From assembly GCF_035046485.1 (NCBI RefSeq), contig NC_085137.1:19311346-19375345 (forward strand): DNA of 64,000 nucleotides, in the 5' to 3' direction. This stretch comes from Aedes albopictus (lineage: Eukaryota; Arthropoda; Insecta; Diptera; Culicidae). The notes below the pieces were generated by a model. The model did not search any database. It had not been told where the DNA came from and worked only from the letters and a program-made list of their open reading frames with translations. The translations under genes and the position numbers were made by a program. Of this stretch, positions 43,160 to 52,402 are shown one piece after another. Position 1 is the first letter of the stretch; each line of letters begins with the position of its first letter.

Positions 43160-44640
43160 ATTCTACTCATCACACCTTCCAGAGCGATGTTGAAGAGTAG
43201 ACATGAGAGTCCGTCACCTTGTCACAGTCCCCGGCGAGATTCGAATGAGCTGGATAGTTCACCCGAAACCCTTACGCAGTTTTGCACACCGTCCATCGTT
43301 GCTTTAATCAGTTTAGTCAGCTTCCCAGGAAAGCCGTTTTCGTCCATGATTCTCCATAGCTCTGCGCGGTCGATACTGTCGTATGCCGCTTTGAAGTCGA
43401 TGAACAAGTGATGCGTTGGGACCTGGTATTCACGGCATTTCTGGAGGATTTGCCGTACGGTAAAGATCTGGTCCGTTGTCGATCGGCCGTCGATGAAGCC
43501 GGCTTGATAACTTCCCACGAACTCATTTGTTTTAGGTGACAGACGACGGAAGATGATCTGGGATAGCACTTTGTAGGCAGCATTCAAAATAGTGATCGCC
43601 CTGAAGTTCTCACATTCCAAATGGTCGCCTTTCTTGTGAATGGGGCAGATTACCCCTTCTTTCCACTCCTCCGGTAGCTGTTCGGTTTCCCAGATCCTGA
43701 CTATCAGCCGATGCAGACAGGTGGCCAACTTTTCTGGGCCCATCTTGATGAGTTCAGCTGCGATACCATCCTTACCAGCTGCTTTGTTGGTTTTGAGCTG
43801 GTGAATGGCATCCTTAACTTCCCTCAGCGTGGGAGTTGGTTCATTTCCGTCCTCCGCTGCACTGGCGTCGTCGTTTCTTCCGTTGCCGTGGGCTCCCGTG
43901 CCTACGTTCTCCACGCCGTTCAGGTGCTGATCGAAGTGCTGCTTCCACCTTTCGATCACCTCACGTCCGTCCGTCAAGAGGCCTCCGTCTTTATCCCTGC
44001 ATATTTCGGCTCGCGGCACGAAGCCGTTGCGGGATGCGTTGAGCTTCTGATAGAACTTCCGTGTTTCTTGGGAACGGCACAGCAGTTCCATTTCTTCACA
44101 CTCCGCTTCTTCCAGGCGGCGCTTTTTCTCCCGAAAGAGGCGGGTCTGCTGTTTCCGCTTCTGTTTGTAACGCTCCACGTTCTGTCGAGTCCCTTGCTGC
44201 AGCATTACCGCCCTCGCTGCGTTCTTCTCCTCCAAAACCGTTCTGCACTCTTCGTCGAACCACTCGTTCCGTCGATTCCGTTCCACGTACCCGATGGTGC
44301 TCTCGGCTGCGTCGTTGATGGCTGCTTTCACTGTACTCCAGCAGTCCTCTAGAGGGGCCTCATCGAGCTCGCCCTCGTCTGGCAACGCGTCTTCGAGATT
44401 CTGCGCGTATGCTGAGGCGACATCCGGTTGCTTCAGTCGCTCTAGGTTGTACCGTGGCGGTCGCCGGTACCGTACATTGTTGATGACGGAGAGTTTTGGG
44501 CGCAGTTTGACCATCACCAGATAGTGGTCGGAGTCGATGTTGGCGCCACGATAGGTCCTGACGTCGATAATGTCGGAGAAGTGCCGTCCGTCAATCAGAA
44601 CGTGGTCGATTTGGGATTCCGTCTGCTGTGGTGATCTCCA
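43160..44640 (-). pseudogene. RTE endonuclease C-end and RT N-half
   Basis: Open from about 44520 to 43222 with RTE blocks: RTVLEEKNAA, LKTNKAAGKDGIAAELIKMG, CPIHKKGDHLECENFRAITI, VGSYQAGFIDGRSTTDQIF, LFIDFKAAYDSIDRAELW (catalytic Asp), VSGELSSSFESRRGL. After a local frameshift, LSCLLFNIALEGV is read at about 43160-43200. The upstream link to the endonuclease frame has a short frameshift near 44590-44660. Confidence 0.85.
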
Positions 44641-45250
44641 GGTGTAACGATAAGGGAGGCTGTGTTGGAAAAGGTGCTACGTATGGCCATATTTTTGGAG
44701 GCGGCGAAATCAATGAGTCGTAGGCCGTTTTCGTTCGTCTGCTGGTGGGCGCTGAACTTACCAATCGTCGGTCTGAATTCCTCCTCCTGGCCTACCTGAG
44801 CGTTCAAATCACCTATGATGATCTCGACGTCGTGGCTTGGGCAGCGATCGTACTCGCGTTCGAGCTGCGCGAAAAATGCGTCCTTGTCATCATCAGTACT
44901 GCCGGAGTGTGGGCTGTGCACGTTTATTATGCTGAAGTTGAAGAATCGGCCCTTGATCCTCAACCTGCACATTCTTTCGTCGATCGGCCACCAACCGATC
45001 ACGCGCCTCTGCATATCACCCATCACGATGAAAGCTGTTCCCAGCTCGCGTGTGTTGCCGCAGCTCTGGTAGATGGTATGATTACCTCTAAACGTTCGCA
45101 CCATGGATCCTGTCCAACACACCTCCTGCAGCGCTACGATGCCGAACCCGCGGTCCTTCAGTAGATCGGCGAGTATGCGGGTGCTCCCAATGAAGTTGAG
45201 AGATCGGCAGTTCCACGTACCGAGTTTCCAATCGCAAGTCCTTTTTGTTC
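44595..45250 (-). pseudogene. RTE endonuclease
   Basis: Reads from about 45250 (STRILADLLKDRGFGIVALQ) through EVCWTG (the Glu of the QE motif), NTRELGTAFIVMGD, CRLRIKGRFFNFSIINVHSP, VEIIIGDLNAQVGQ (GDxN), to the C-terminal ENGLRLIDFAASKNMAIRST. The first internal Met gives the 175-residue frame 44595-45122, but homology continues 5' of it. Nicks target DNA during retrotransposition in intact relatives. Confidence 0.85.
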
Positions 45251-45665
45251 GCTGGGGTCGTTGCCGTTGGTCTCGGTTCGTATTATTCTGTTGCTGATTT
45301 TCCGTTACAATGGTTTTTTACGGCTGGCTCGTAGGGCCTGACACCAACCCCCTACTTTCCGGAGGACCATAGTGCACAGTTGAGCTTAGAGTCCTTCCCT
45401 GGCACTCGGACGTAGATCAGCCGCCCCTAACATGGGGATCAGACGCTGTTGTGAGCCGCTCCTCCTGGAGAACAGACGCTCAGGTTTGCCGAAGCAAACC
45501 CCCCCTTCCCTGTCAGCCTACGACCAAAGTTCCCACCGGGGTTGGTTACCCGATCTTCCCTAAGGTTGCTCATAGTTTCCGGCCGGTACCGCGTGGAGGT
45601 AGGGATAGGAGTTGCTGGGCAGAGGCTAGTGGATCACAATGGGATCTGAATTGCGCAGCATACCC
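45251..45665 (-). other. RTE 5' region
   Basis: GC-richer sequence contiguous with the endonuclease, with purine-rich runs on minus (GGGAAGGGGGGG). Probably 5' UTR plus weakly conserved N-terminal coding of the RTE element; its exact end is not visible. Frames on plus here are shadows. Confidence 0.5.
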
Positions 45666-45819
45666 AGCCTTTACCGTTCTCTCATCTTACGCTTTTTATA
45701 TAATTTATGCACATGTTTCATTCATGTACCCCCGACCCGTAACGTGGGTAGATCACCTTACGTTGGTTGCGGTGTAAGATCTACCAAATCAAATTTTGAT
45801 CTCGATAATTATATTATTT

Positions 45820-46041
45820 CTTCTTCTTTATGGCTCGACGTCCTCACTGGGACTTGGCCTGCCTCACTTCAACTTCCATTGAATGGCTTTCTTTGCTTCC
45901 ATTGCATGAATTTTTATATTGTAAGGCAAGTACACTATGCCCAGGGAGACGAGAAAATTTTCCCGACCGGAACGGGAATCGAACCCGTCGTCTCCGGATT
46001 GGCGATCCTTAGCCTTAACCACTAGGCTAACTGGTGACCCC
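45820..46041 (-). mobile_element. Feilai-like SINE
   Basis: Same body as at 16233-16497 with an internal deletion (the segment GTGTTCTTTGAGCACTTCC is missing). tRNA-like head at the right end, (GAA)n tail at the left. An exact 14-bp duplication TAATTATATTATTT lies at 45806-45819 and 46042-46055. Confidence 0.9.
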
Positions 46042-46077
46042 TAATTATATTATTTATGTCTACTAAAATACACTGTA

Positions 46078-46948
46078 GGGGAGACTGGGGAGACTTGATC
46101 CCTTTTTTATAATTTGCCTGTAACTTTAAGAAAAACACACAAAACTAGATCCATTTTTCGTACAGAATGGCAGGTAAACATCTATTGCAAGTTTATACAC
46201 AACGGAAGGACTTTAAATTATTGTTAAAGTTTTCAAAACTGTGCTTTTATGGAGGCATGTCTAATGATGTATTTTTCAAAAATGGGTCACAATTGATCCC
46301 CTTTTGAGCACATGGTTAATTTAAAGGGAAAATAACTCCAGAAGCTTGCTATTCATTTTCTTTTCAAGTTTTCTTGCATTTTCGATGAAAACGGTGTATT
46401 TGAAATTATAAGATTTCCTTAAATTTTTAAGGTTATGCCATATTTTGAAAATGGGGAGACTTGATACCCCTTTTAATGGTGTGTAATAAAATAATAATTA
46501 TCTGACACGTTTTATCGTTGAATATATTAGAATTCGGAGTAAATAGAGGAGTGTGTGTAATCCTTGAGGGATCAAGTCTCCCCATGTCCTGTTGTATACA
46601 CTAAGCTACATTAATTGAAATATTTATATAACAGCCTCATCTGGATAAATACGTTTGATAGTATTCTATTTATCCTATGTGCTGTGAAATTTTGACACGA
46701 TTTGGTTTAATTTTCACAAAGTTATTGAGATTTTTCGGAATCACCTAAAAGATTTCTGAAGAACTGAAAACAAACCATCAGCCATTTAAAAATAATGCAA
46801 TACACAATTAAAATCAATTGTAGCCAAAACATTGTCGTCTGTCCAGATTTTGTTTTGGGAAAAATATGCTAGAAGAAAATTGTTTTTGATTCCGAGAAAA
46901 TATGGGGGGAACAAGTCTCCCCAGGGATCAAGTCTCCTCAGTCTTCCC
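46078..46948. mobile_element. TA-flanked MITE with GGGGAGACTTGATCCC ends
   Basis: Left end GGGGAGACTGGGGAGACTTG, right end the complement of GGGAAGACTGAGGAGACTTG; TA outside both (46076-46077 and 46949-46950). The end word GAGACTTGATCCC recurs internally in both orientations (46453, 46570, 46915). 871 bp, no transposase; Tc1/mariner-type by its duplication. Confidence 0.85.
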
Positions 46949-46950
46949 TA

Positions 46951-47211
46951 CTATGTTTTGGGTGTGTACGATGCTTTGTTGCGAGTGTAGATCTAAAGGC
47001 CTTAAACACATAATATTATAGGCGTGACCTTAGATATCCCTGACGCTCTGGAAAACTTTCTTCCATTGCTAGTATGACTCAAATGGGTAAATTCTGATAA
47101 TTATGCACCTCTATTGATAGCCCATTCCAAATTGAAACCATATATCTCAACTTCAGAATACTTTGGATGATTCAGGATGTCCTTATGATATATATGATAT
47201 ATATATATATA
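46951..47211. other. Left flank of errantivirus-like element
   Basis: AT-rich; ends in a TA microsatellite (47189-47211) that is the insertion target. The word GAGTGTAGATMTAAAGGCCTTA at 46982-47003 recurs at about 51852-51873, beyond the other end of the element. Confidence 0.6.
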
Positions 47212-47350
47212 AGTTACGAGCAACCCGTTTCCACTGACCACAATTAAACCGTTACCACCGATCATGCCGATATTCGTCAATAAGCCACTTTCGCTATCCA
47301 AGCCTGAGACGCAATCATCATGAGTCAACATAAACATTCATTCGCCGGAG
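47212..47350 (+). repeat. Truncated 5' LTR
   Basis: Begins AGTTACGAGCAACCCGTTTC directly after TATATA and stops at TTCATTCGCCGGAG, where sequence jumps into RT. Matches 51345-51483. Confidence 0.85.
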
Positions 47351-49650
47351 AATCAGACATACCTAAAACAGCATTTAACGTTGAAAATGGACACTATGAA
47401 TTTTTGAGAATGCCTTTTGGACTCAAAAATGCACCGTCTACATTTCAAAGAGTAATGGATAATATTTTACGTGAACATATTGGCGTAAGATGTTTTATTT
47501 ATATGGATGACATTATTGTGTTTTCCACAAGCCTACAAGAACACCTTGATAACTTACGGAAAATATTTAATACATTGTCTAAATACAACATGAAGGTACA
47601 ATTAGACAAATGTGAGTTTTTACGTAAAGAAGTTGCTTTCTTAGGACACATCGTATCTATAGATGGTGTAAAACCTAACCCTGAAAAGATTTCAATTATT
47701 AAGAATTGGCCTTTACCTAAAAATGAACGGGAACTTAGAGGTTTCCTAGGAATTTTAGGGTACTATAGAAAATTTATAAAAGATTTTGCAAAAATTGCAA
47801 AACCTTTGACAAATTCACTTCGAAAAGGTGAAACTATAATTCATTCAGAAGATTTCGTGAAAGCATTTCAAAAGTGTAAATCAATTTTGACAAGCAGTGA
47901 TATTTTGCAATATCCAGATTTTGATAAATCATTCATTCTCACTACTGATGCATCAAATTTTGCCATAGGCGCAGTACTCTCACAAGGACCATTGGGAAAA
48001 GATAAGCCAATAGCCTTTGCGTCACGTACTTTAAATAAAACCGAAGAAAATTATTCTACAATAGAAAAGGAACTCTTAGCTATTGTATGGGCTTGCAAAC
48101 ATTTTCGTCCATATTTGTACGGAAGAAAATTCATTTTATACACAGATCACAAACCTTTAACATACAGTTTAAATTTGAAAGAACCAAACCAAAGATTAAT
48201 TCACTGGCGCTTAACTTTGTCAGAATTTGACTATGAAATTCGATATAAACCAGGCAAACAAAATGTTGTAGCCGACAGTTTATCAAGAATATTCCAAGAA
48301 GTGAACATTAATGAAGATGAAACATCGTCTAGTAATGACACTATGCATTCAGCAGACACAGATGATTCAGAACTTATACCGTGCACTGAAATTCCGATTA
48401 ATTATTTCAGTAATCAAATAATTTTGAAAATTGGAAATGAAGAAAGCAATATTTATGTAGAAGTTTTTCCACGAGTTTATAGACGAACTATCACCAAATT
48501 TATTTTTGGAGTACCTTTCATAATTAAAATATTCAAGGAATACATGGATACAAGACGTACTAACTGTATTCTTTGTCCTGAAAATGTTATCAATATCATT
48601 CAATTTGTTTACAAAAACTATTTTAGCAGATGTCGCACTTTCAAAGTAAAGATATCTCAAACGATGCGTATCGACGTTCGAACCGAAGTTGAACAAGATA
48701 CTCTTATTGAAAACACCCACGAGACTTCACATCGTGGTATTTTAGAAAATCTCTGTGAAATACGGAATAGATTTTTCTTCCCCAAAATGAAAAATAAAAT
48801 ACGAAAATACATTATCCTTTGTGAAATTTGCAATAAGATGAAATACGAACGAAAACCATATAAAATCAAACTAGGTGAAACTCCAATACCAAAACAACCT
48901 CTTTACATTATTCACATAGATATTTTCATATCACAACCAAACTTATTTCTCTCAATTGTAGACAAATTGTCGAGATTCGGATTTTTAATTCCCATCAAAT
49001 CAAGAACTACAATAGACATTCGAAAAGGCTTGATCAAATTCATTTCTCAATTTGGATCACCAAAGTTAATTGTTTCAGATAATGAACCAGCGTTCAAATC
49101 AATTGAAATTCGAGATTTGTTAAACAATCTCAACATACAACAATATTTTACACCAACTAATTACAGTGAAGTGAACGGAATTGTTGAGCGGTTCCATTCT
49201 ACACTAAGTGAAATTTATCGATGCAACAAACACAAATATGAAAACCTCTCCAGTAAAGAAATGTTTCTAATCGCATGTAGTTTATACAATAACGCTATTC
49301 ACACCTCAACAAAATTAAAACCACGTGAAGTATTTTACGGAATAAAAGATGGTGAAGAAAGACCACTCGATCGTGCACAACTCATAGAATACCGTGATAA
49401 AATTTATGATGAAACAATTACTAAAATAACTTCCACTCAACAGGAACAGCATAAATACCGGAACGCTTCTAGAGAAGATCCACCAGCTTTAGAACCAGAT
49501 CAACAAGCATTCAATAGACGACAAGGAATTAAAGCTAAAACCAAAGAATGGTTTGAAAAAGTCAAAGTAACCTCGGATAGAAATCAAACTTACAAGGACG
49601 ATAAAAACAGAAAACTTCATAAAACTAAAATGCGTCGTATCAGAAAATAA
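47320..49650 (+). CDS. pol: Errantivirus-like pol remnant: RT, RNase H, integrase
   Basis: 776 residues. The first about 10 residues are LTR-encoded by accident of the deletion; RT homology starts at IPKTAF (about residue 16). RT motifs RMPFGLKNAPSTF and FIYMDDIIVFS (YMDD catalytic pair), then LGHIVSIDG. RNase H begins near residue 205 (LTTDASNFAIGAVLSQ). The integrase has its HHCC finger (HETSHRG and CEICNKM, about residues 467-510) and D,D,E core (HIDIF, VSDNEPAF, VNGIVERF). RT fingers, protease and gag are missing, so the copy cannot act alone; integrase and RNase H look undamaged. Acts in reverse transcription and integration in intact relatives. Confidence 0.9.
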   Translation: MSQHKHSFAGESDIPKTAFNVENGHYEFLRMPFGLKNAPSTFQRVMDNILREHIGVRCFIYMDDIIVFSTSLQEHLDNLRKIFNTLSKYNMKVQLDKCEFLRKEVAFLGHIVSIDGVKPNPEKISIIKNWPLPKNERELRGFLGILGYYRKFIKDFAKIAKPLTNSLRKGETIIHSEDFVKAFQKCKSILTSSDILQYPDFDKSFILTTDASNFAIGAVLSQGPLGKDKPIAFASRTLNKTEENYSTIEKELLAIVWACKHFRPYLYGRKFILYTDHKPLTYSLNLKEPNQRLIHWRLTLSEFDYEIRYKPGKQNVVADSLSRIFQEVNINEDETSSSNDTMHSADTDDSELIPCTEIPINYFSNQIILKIGNEESNIYVEVFPRVYRRTITKFIFGVPFIIKIFKEYMDTRRTNCILCPENVINIIQFVYKNYFSRCRTFKVKISQTMRIDVRTEVEQDTLIENTHETSHRGILENLCEIRNRFFFPKMKNKIRKYIILCEICNKMKYERKPYKIKLGETPIPKQPLYIIHIDIFISQPNLFLSIVDKLSRFGFLIPIKSRTTIDIRKGLIKFISQFGSPKLIVSDNEPAFKSIEIRDLLNNLNIQQYFTPTNYSEVNGIVERFHSTLSEIYRCNKHKYENLSSKEMFLIACSLYNNAIHTSTKLKPREVFYGIKDGEERPLDRAQLIEYRDKIYDETITKITSTQQEQHKYRNASREDPPALEPDQQAFNRRQGIKAKTKEWFEKVKVTSDRNQTYKDDKNRKLHKTKMRRIRK

Positions 49651-49661
49651 ATTTGATATTA

Positions 49662-49681
49662 CTTTTTCTTTCTCATTTTAG
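49662..49681 (+). promoter_or_regulatory. Probable env splice acceptor
   Basis: A pyrimidine tract followed by AG (TTTCTTTCTCATTTTAG) ends at 49681, nine bases before the env ATG. Errantiviruses express env from a spliced subgenomic RNA, and the gap between pol stop and env start is only 39 bp, so this site fits that role. The matching donor would be in the deleted 5' part. Confidence 0.65.
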
Positions 49682-49689
49682 ATTTCATC

Positions 49690-51456
49690 ATGGAAACAAC
49701 AACACTTCTCTTGTTTTTAATATCTATTAATTGTATGTTACAACCCATTCATTGTACTATTCAAATCATGGACCTTAACCAAAACCCAGGATTATTGGCA
49801 TTGACAGCAGGAGAAAGCTTTATGAAAGTCGGTGAACATAGAATTTACCATACTATTGATTTTGATTTATACGAACCCACTTTCACAAAGTTGAAATTAA
49901 TAACCAAGGAATTAAGAAATTATGGAAATTTTACAGAATTGAACGATGTTTTATCTACAAAGCTCTTCAATCTAAAAAACCTCTATTTTGGACTACAAAT
50001 GAAAACTAGACAAAAACGAGGATTGATGGATTTTGTAGGTACAGGAATCAAATTTTTAACTGGAAATATGGACCATCAGGACTATATCGATATTTCACGA
50101 GATTTAGATGATCTTACAACAAAAAGTAATCAATTAATCAGAGAAAATAATGAGCAAAGAAAAATAAATTATGATATGCAAGATAGAATCAATAGATTGA
50201 TTAAACAGATAAATAATCAACAATCACTCATAATGAACGCTATAAATAATAATCAATCAGGAAGCCTACAGAAGCAAATTAAAATATTGGAAAGCATTAT
50301 TAATGTTAATATTCAATTGGATCATCTTATCTCTCATTTTAAAGATATCTCTGAATCTATTCATTTAGCAAAGGTAAACATAATTTCGAAACATATCTTG
50401 CATCCCGATGAATTGTCATTCTCGATCGATAGATTAGAAGAAAAAGGAATTGTAATTCATAATTTTGAACAGGTATATGATTTCTTAGAAATATCAGCTT
50501 TTTACAATATGACAAAACTTGTTTTTGTAGTTAAAATTCCATCTTTGAAGAATCATACTTACAGTCATTTGATTCTAGAAGCTTTGCCAATCGAAAATAA
50601 GATTTTAAATTTGCCCGCCAGCACAGCTATGATCAGCAACAACGAGACATATTTTATTACGAAGAAATGCCGAAACATAGAAGAATATCGCATATGCAAT
50701 CAGAAGGATTTATTGGATTTAAGCAATGACACCTGTTTTACACACTTACTTCGAGGTATGACAGGTAAATGCACTTTTAAAATGTACAATCAACAAAAAG
50801 AATTTAAACAAATAACTAATAATCGTATTATTGTGAAATCGAAATCTCCCGTGAGTATTAAGTCAAATTGCGAAATAACAAACAGAAACCTAACTGGCTC
50901 GTATTTAATAGAATTTCGCAATTGCAGTATAATTTTAGACAGTACAAAATTTGAAAATACCGAAATATTCAAAACAGAGATGCCGTTGATAGTACCATTA
51001 GATGGTTTACATATCGAAAAGCAGATTATAGAAAGTTCAATTGAAGATCTGCAAATACAAAACCGAAACCATTTGGAAACCCTATCGACAAGTCATCAAA
51101 TTCACCATTATTCCTCAATAAGTTTGTCGGTATTCAGCATTCTGGGAATTATAACCCTTATCATTTTGTACAACGTCAAAACCAAAAACGTCAACATCAA
51201 TTTCCGCAGAAAACCATTTTTAGAAGAAGTATCAAACAACCAAGCTAAAGATGAGTCATCAGAATTGCGAGAGATTTCCTCATCCCCAAGAATACAATCA
51301 ACACTTTTGTCGACCCGGGACGTCTCGACTTCACGGAGGGGAGTAGTTACGAGCAACCCGTTTCCACTGACCACAATTAAACCGTTACCACCGATCATGC
51401 CGATATTCGTCAATAAGCCACTTTCGCTATCCAAGCCTGAGACGCAATCATCATGA
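49690..51456 (+). CDS. env: Errantivirus-like envelope glycoprotein
   Basis: 588 residues, open. N-terminal hydrophobic signal peptide (about residues 1-22). A furin-type site RQKR at about residues 111-114 is followed by GLMDFVG, as in the insect F-type envelope family (baculovirus F protein-like), where cleavage frees a fusion subunit. A heptad-rich, Asn/Gln-rich helix follows (about 140-200). Several N-glycosylation motifs (NMT, NET, NRT, NLT). A transmembrane segment at about 479-495 (SLSVFSILGIITLIILY), then a cytoplasmic tail. The last about 37 residues are encoded by the 3' LTR. Family role: membrane fusion for spread between cells. Whether this copy is expressed is unknown. Confidence 0.9.
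   Translation: METTTLLLFLISINCMLQPIHCTIQIMDLNQNPGLLALTAGESFMKVGEHRIYHTIDFDLYEPTFTKLKLITKELRNYGNFTELNDVLSTKLFNLKNLYFGLQMKTRQKRGLMDFVGTGIKFLTGNMDHQDYIDISRDLDDLTTKSNQLIRENNEQRKINYDMQDRINRLIKQINNQQSLIMNAINNNQSGSLQKQIKILESIINVNIQLDHLISHFKDISESIHLAKVNIISKHILHPDELSFSIDRLEEKGIVIHNFEQVYDFLEISAFYNMTKLVFVVKIPSLKNHTYSHLILEALPIENKILNLPASTAMISNNETYFITKKCRNIEEYRICNQKDLLDLSNDTCFTHLLRGMTGKCTFKMYNQQKEFKQITNNRIIVKSKSPVSIKSNCEITNRNLTGSYLIEFRNCSIILDSTKFENTEIFKTEMPLIVPLDGLHIEKQIIESSIEDLQIQNRNHLETLSTSHQIHHYSSISLSVFSILGIITLIILYNVKTKNVNINFRRKPFLEEVSNNQAKDESSELREISSSPRIQSTLLSTRDVSTSRRGVVTSNPFPLTTIKPLPPIMPIFVNKPLSLSKPETQSS
51335..51344 (+). other. Polypurine tract
   Basis: GGAGGGGAGT immediately precedes the 3' LTR start, within the env frame. 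Confidence 0.75.
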
Positions 51457-51752
51457 GTCAACATAAACATTCATTCGCCGGAGCACCATTGCAGCCGAAT
51501 CGCACTAAACATAAACATCCACCCGCACGCACATCATACGACGTAGAATCTTCGTCATAGCTGTGGCGCAACATATTTTCAAGTTCAAGTTTAGGTTAGT
51601 AGGTTAGATCAGGAATAATCATGATCGATCGGGAAATGTTAGCGTTTATAAAAACCAAACACAAAACACAGAATAGAGAGTCTTCAGCTGAAACTGAAGT
51701 GGCGCAGTCGTAGTTTTTTAAAAACGCCGAAACCCCCTCGGGTATCATAATT
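51345..51752 (+). repeat. 3' LTR with a primer-binding-site-like word inside or after it
   Basis: Begins AGTTACGAGC after the purine tract. Two possible ends: AACT at about 51696, which mirrors the AGTT start, followed by GAAG and TGGCGCAGTCG (51701-51711, a primer-binding-site match); or AATT at 51752, next to TATATA. If the first is right, 51697-51752 is leader sequence that should follow a 5' LTR and not a 3' LTR. The 5' copy is too short to decide. Confidence 0.65.
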
Positions 51753-52002
51753 TATATATATATACAACTATCATATGTTTCAACTGATCTTATATGACTA
51801 CCAAAACGCACTATACATACTAAGTTTGAAATGTACCCGATGCATTGTTACGAGTGTAGATATAAAGGCCTTAACTCCAGAATGATTTGGATGGCAATCG
51901 TCATTGATGTGGATTATGGAGTCAATCTCCCATAGTCTAATTTACAAGTATAGATCTAATGAAATTAGTTCTATGGATTCACTATGGAGAATTTTCAAAA
52001 AA
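51753..52002. other. Right flank of errantivirus-like element
   Basis: TA microsatellite then AT-rich DNA, with the GAGTGTAGATATAAAGGCCTTA word shared with the left flank. No gene. Confidence 0.5.
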
Positions 52003-52402
52003 AGTTCTCCGCGCTGTAGAGCATTTACAGATGAAGGCATAGGGTCAAAGTCAAATTGATTTCTTCAGATCTCGAAGACGAATGTTACTGAAGACCGCAA
52101 CTCGACTCACGAGACAAAAGTTATTAATCAAAATTCACCCATGAACAGAAGACCACAGCTCGATTGACACGCTTGACATGCCATCATAGTAAATGCGTGC
52201 TACCTTCTTGCACACCTTGCAGGACATCGTGTATGAAGATGCGCATGTGAGTGAGAATTTGTACAATATATTTTTTCCCGATTGTCGAAATCAATTCAGT
52301 CTTGGGCAACATTCGTCTTTGAGATCTGAAAAAAACAATTTGACTTAGACCCTATGACCACATCCATGTGTAAATGCTCTACAGAGCGGAGATTTTTTTT
52401 TG
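52003..52402. mobile_element. Foldback with about 95-bp arms
   Basis: CTCCGCGCTGTAGAGCATTT, CATAGGGTCAAAGTCAAATTG and CAGATCTCGAAGACGAATG on the left are inverted at 52305-52402 (AACATTCGTCTTTGAGATCTG, CAATTTGACTTAGACCCTATG, AAATGCTCTACAGAGCGGAG). Interior non-coding. Confidence 0.8.

Larger units (their letters stand above)
37123..45660 (-). mobile_element. RTE-clade (JAM1-like) element split by a CR1-like insertion
   Basis: The right part (43160 to about 45660) carries a 5' region, endonuclease and the N-half of RT; the left part (37123 to about 37955) carries RT from the FADD box to the C-terminus. The right part stops at LSCLLFNIALEGV, the conserved block shortly before FADD, and the left part resumes at IFTKSGQFVCFADD, so the two are halves of one copy separated by about 5.2 kb. 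The inserted DNA includes the plus-strand CR1-like element. Confidence 0.85.
47212..51752 (+). mobile_element. Ty3/gypsy errantivirus-like element with internal deletion
   Basis: Order: 139-bp 5' LTR stub, pol (RT from its middle, RNase H, integrase), env, purine tract, 3' LTR. gag, protease and the RT N-terminus are absent. The LTR stub is identical to the start of the 3' LTR over 139 bp as far as I can compare by eye, and pol and env are open, so the insertion is recent. The target is a TA microsatellite on both sides, consistent with the TATATA preference of errantiviruses, although the microsatellite prevents proof of the duplication. See the 3' LTR entry for the odd right end. Confidence 0.85.

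Noticed and set aside
43711..45164. Long plus-strand frames (213 and 139 codons)
   Set aside because: Shadows of the minus-strand RTE RT and endonuclease, which carry the conserved motifs.
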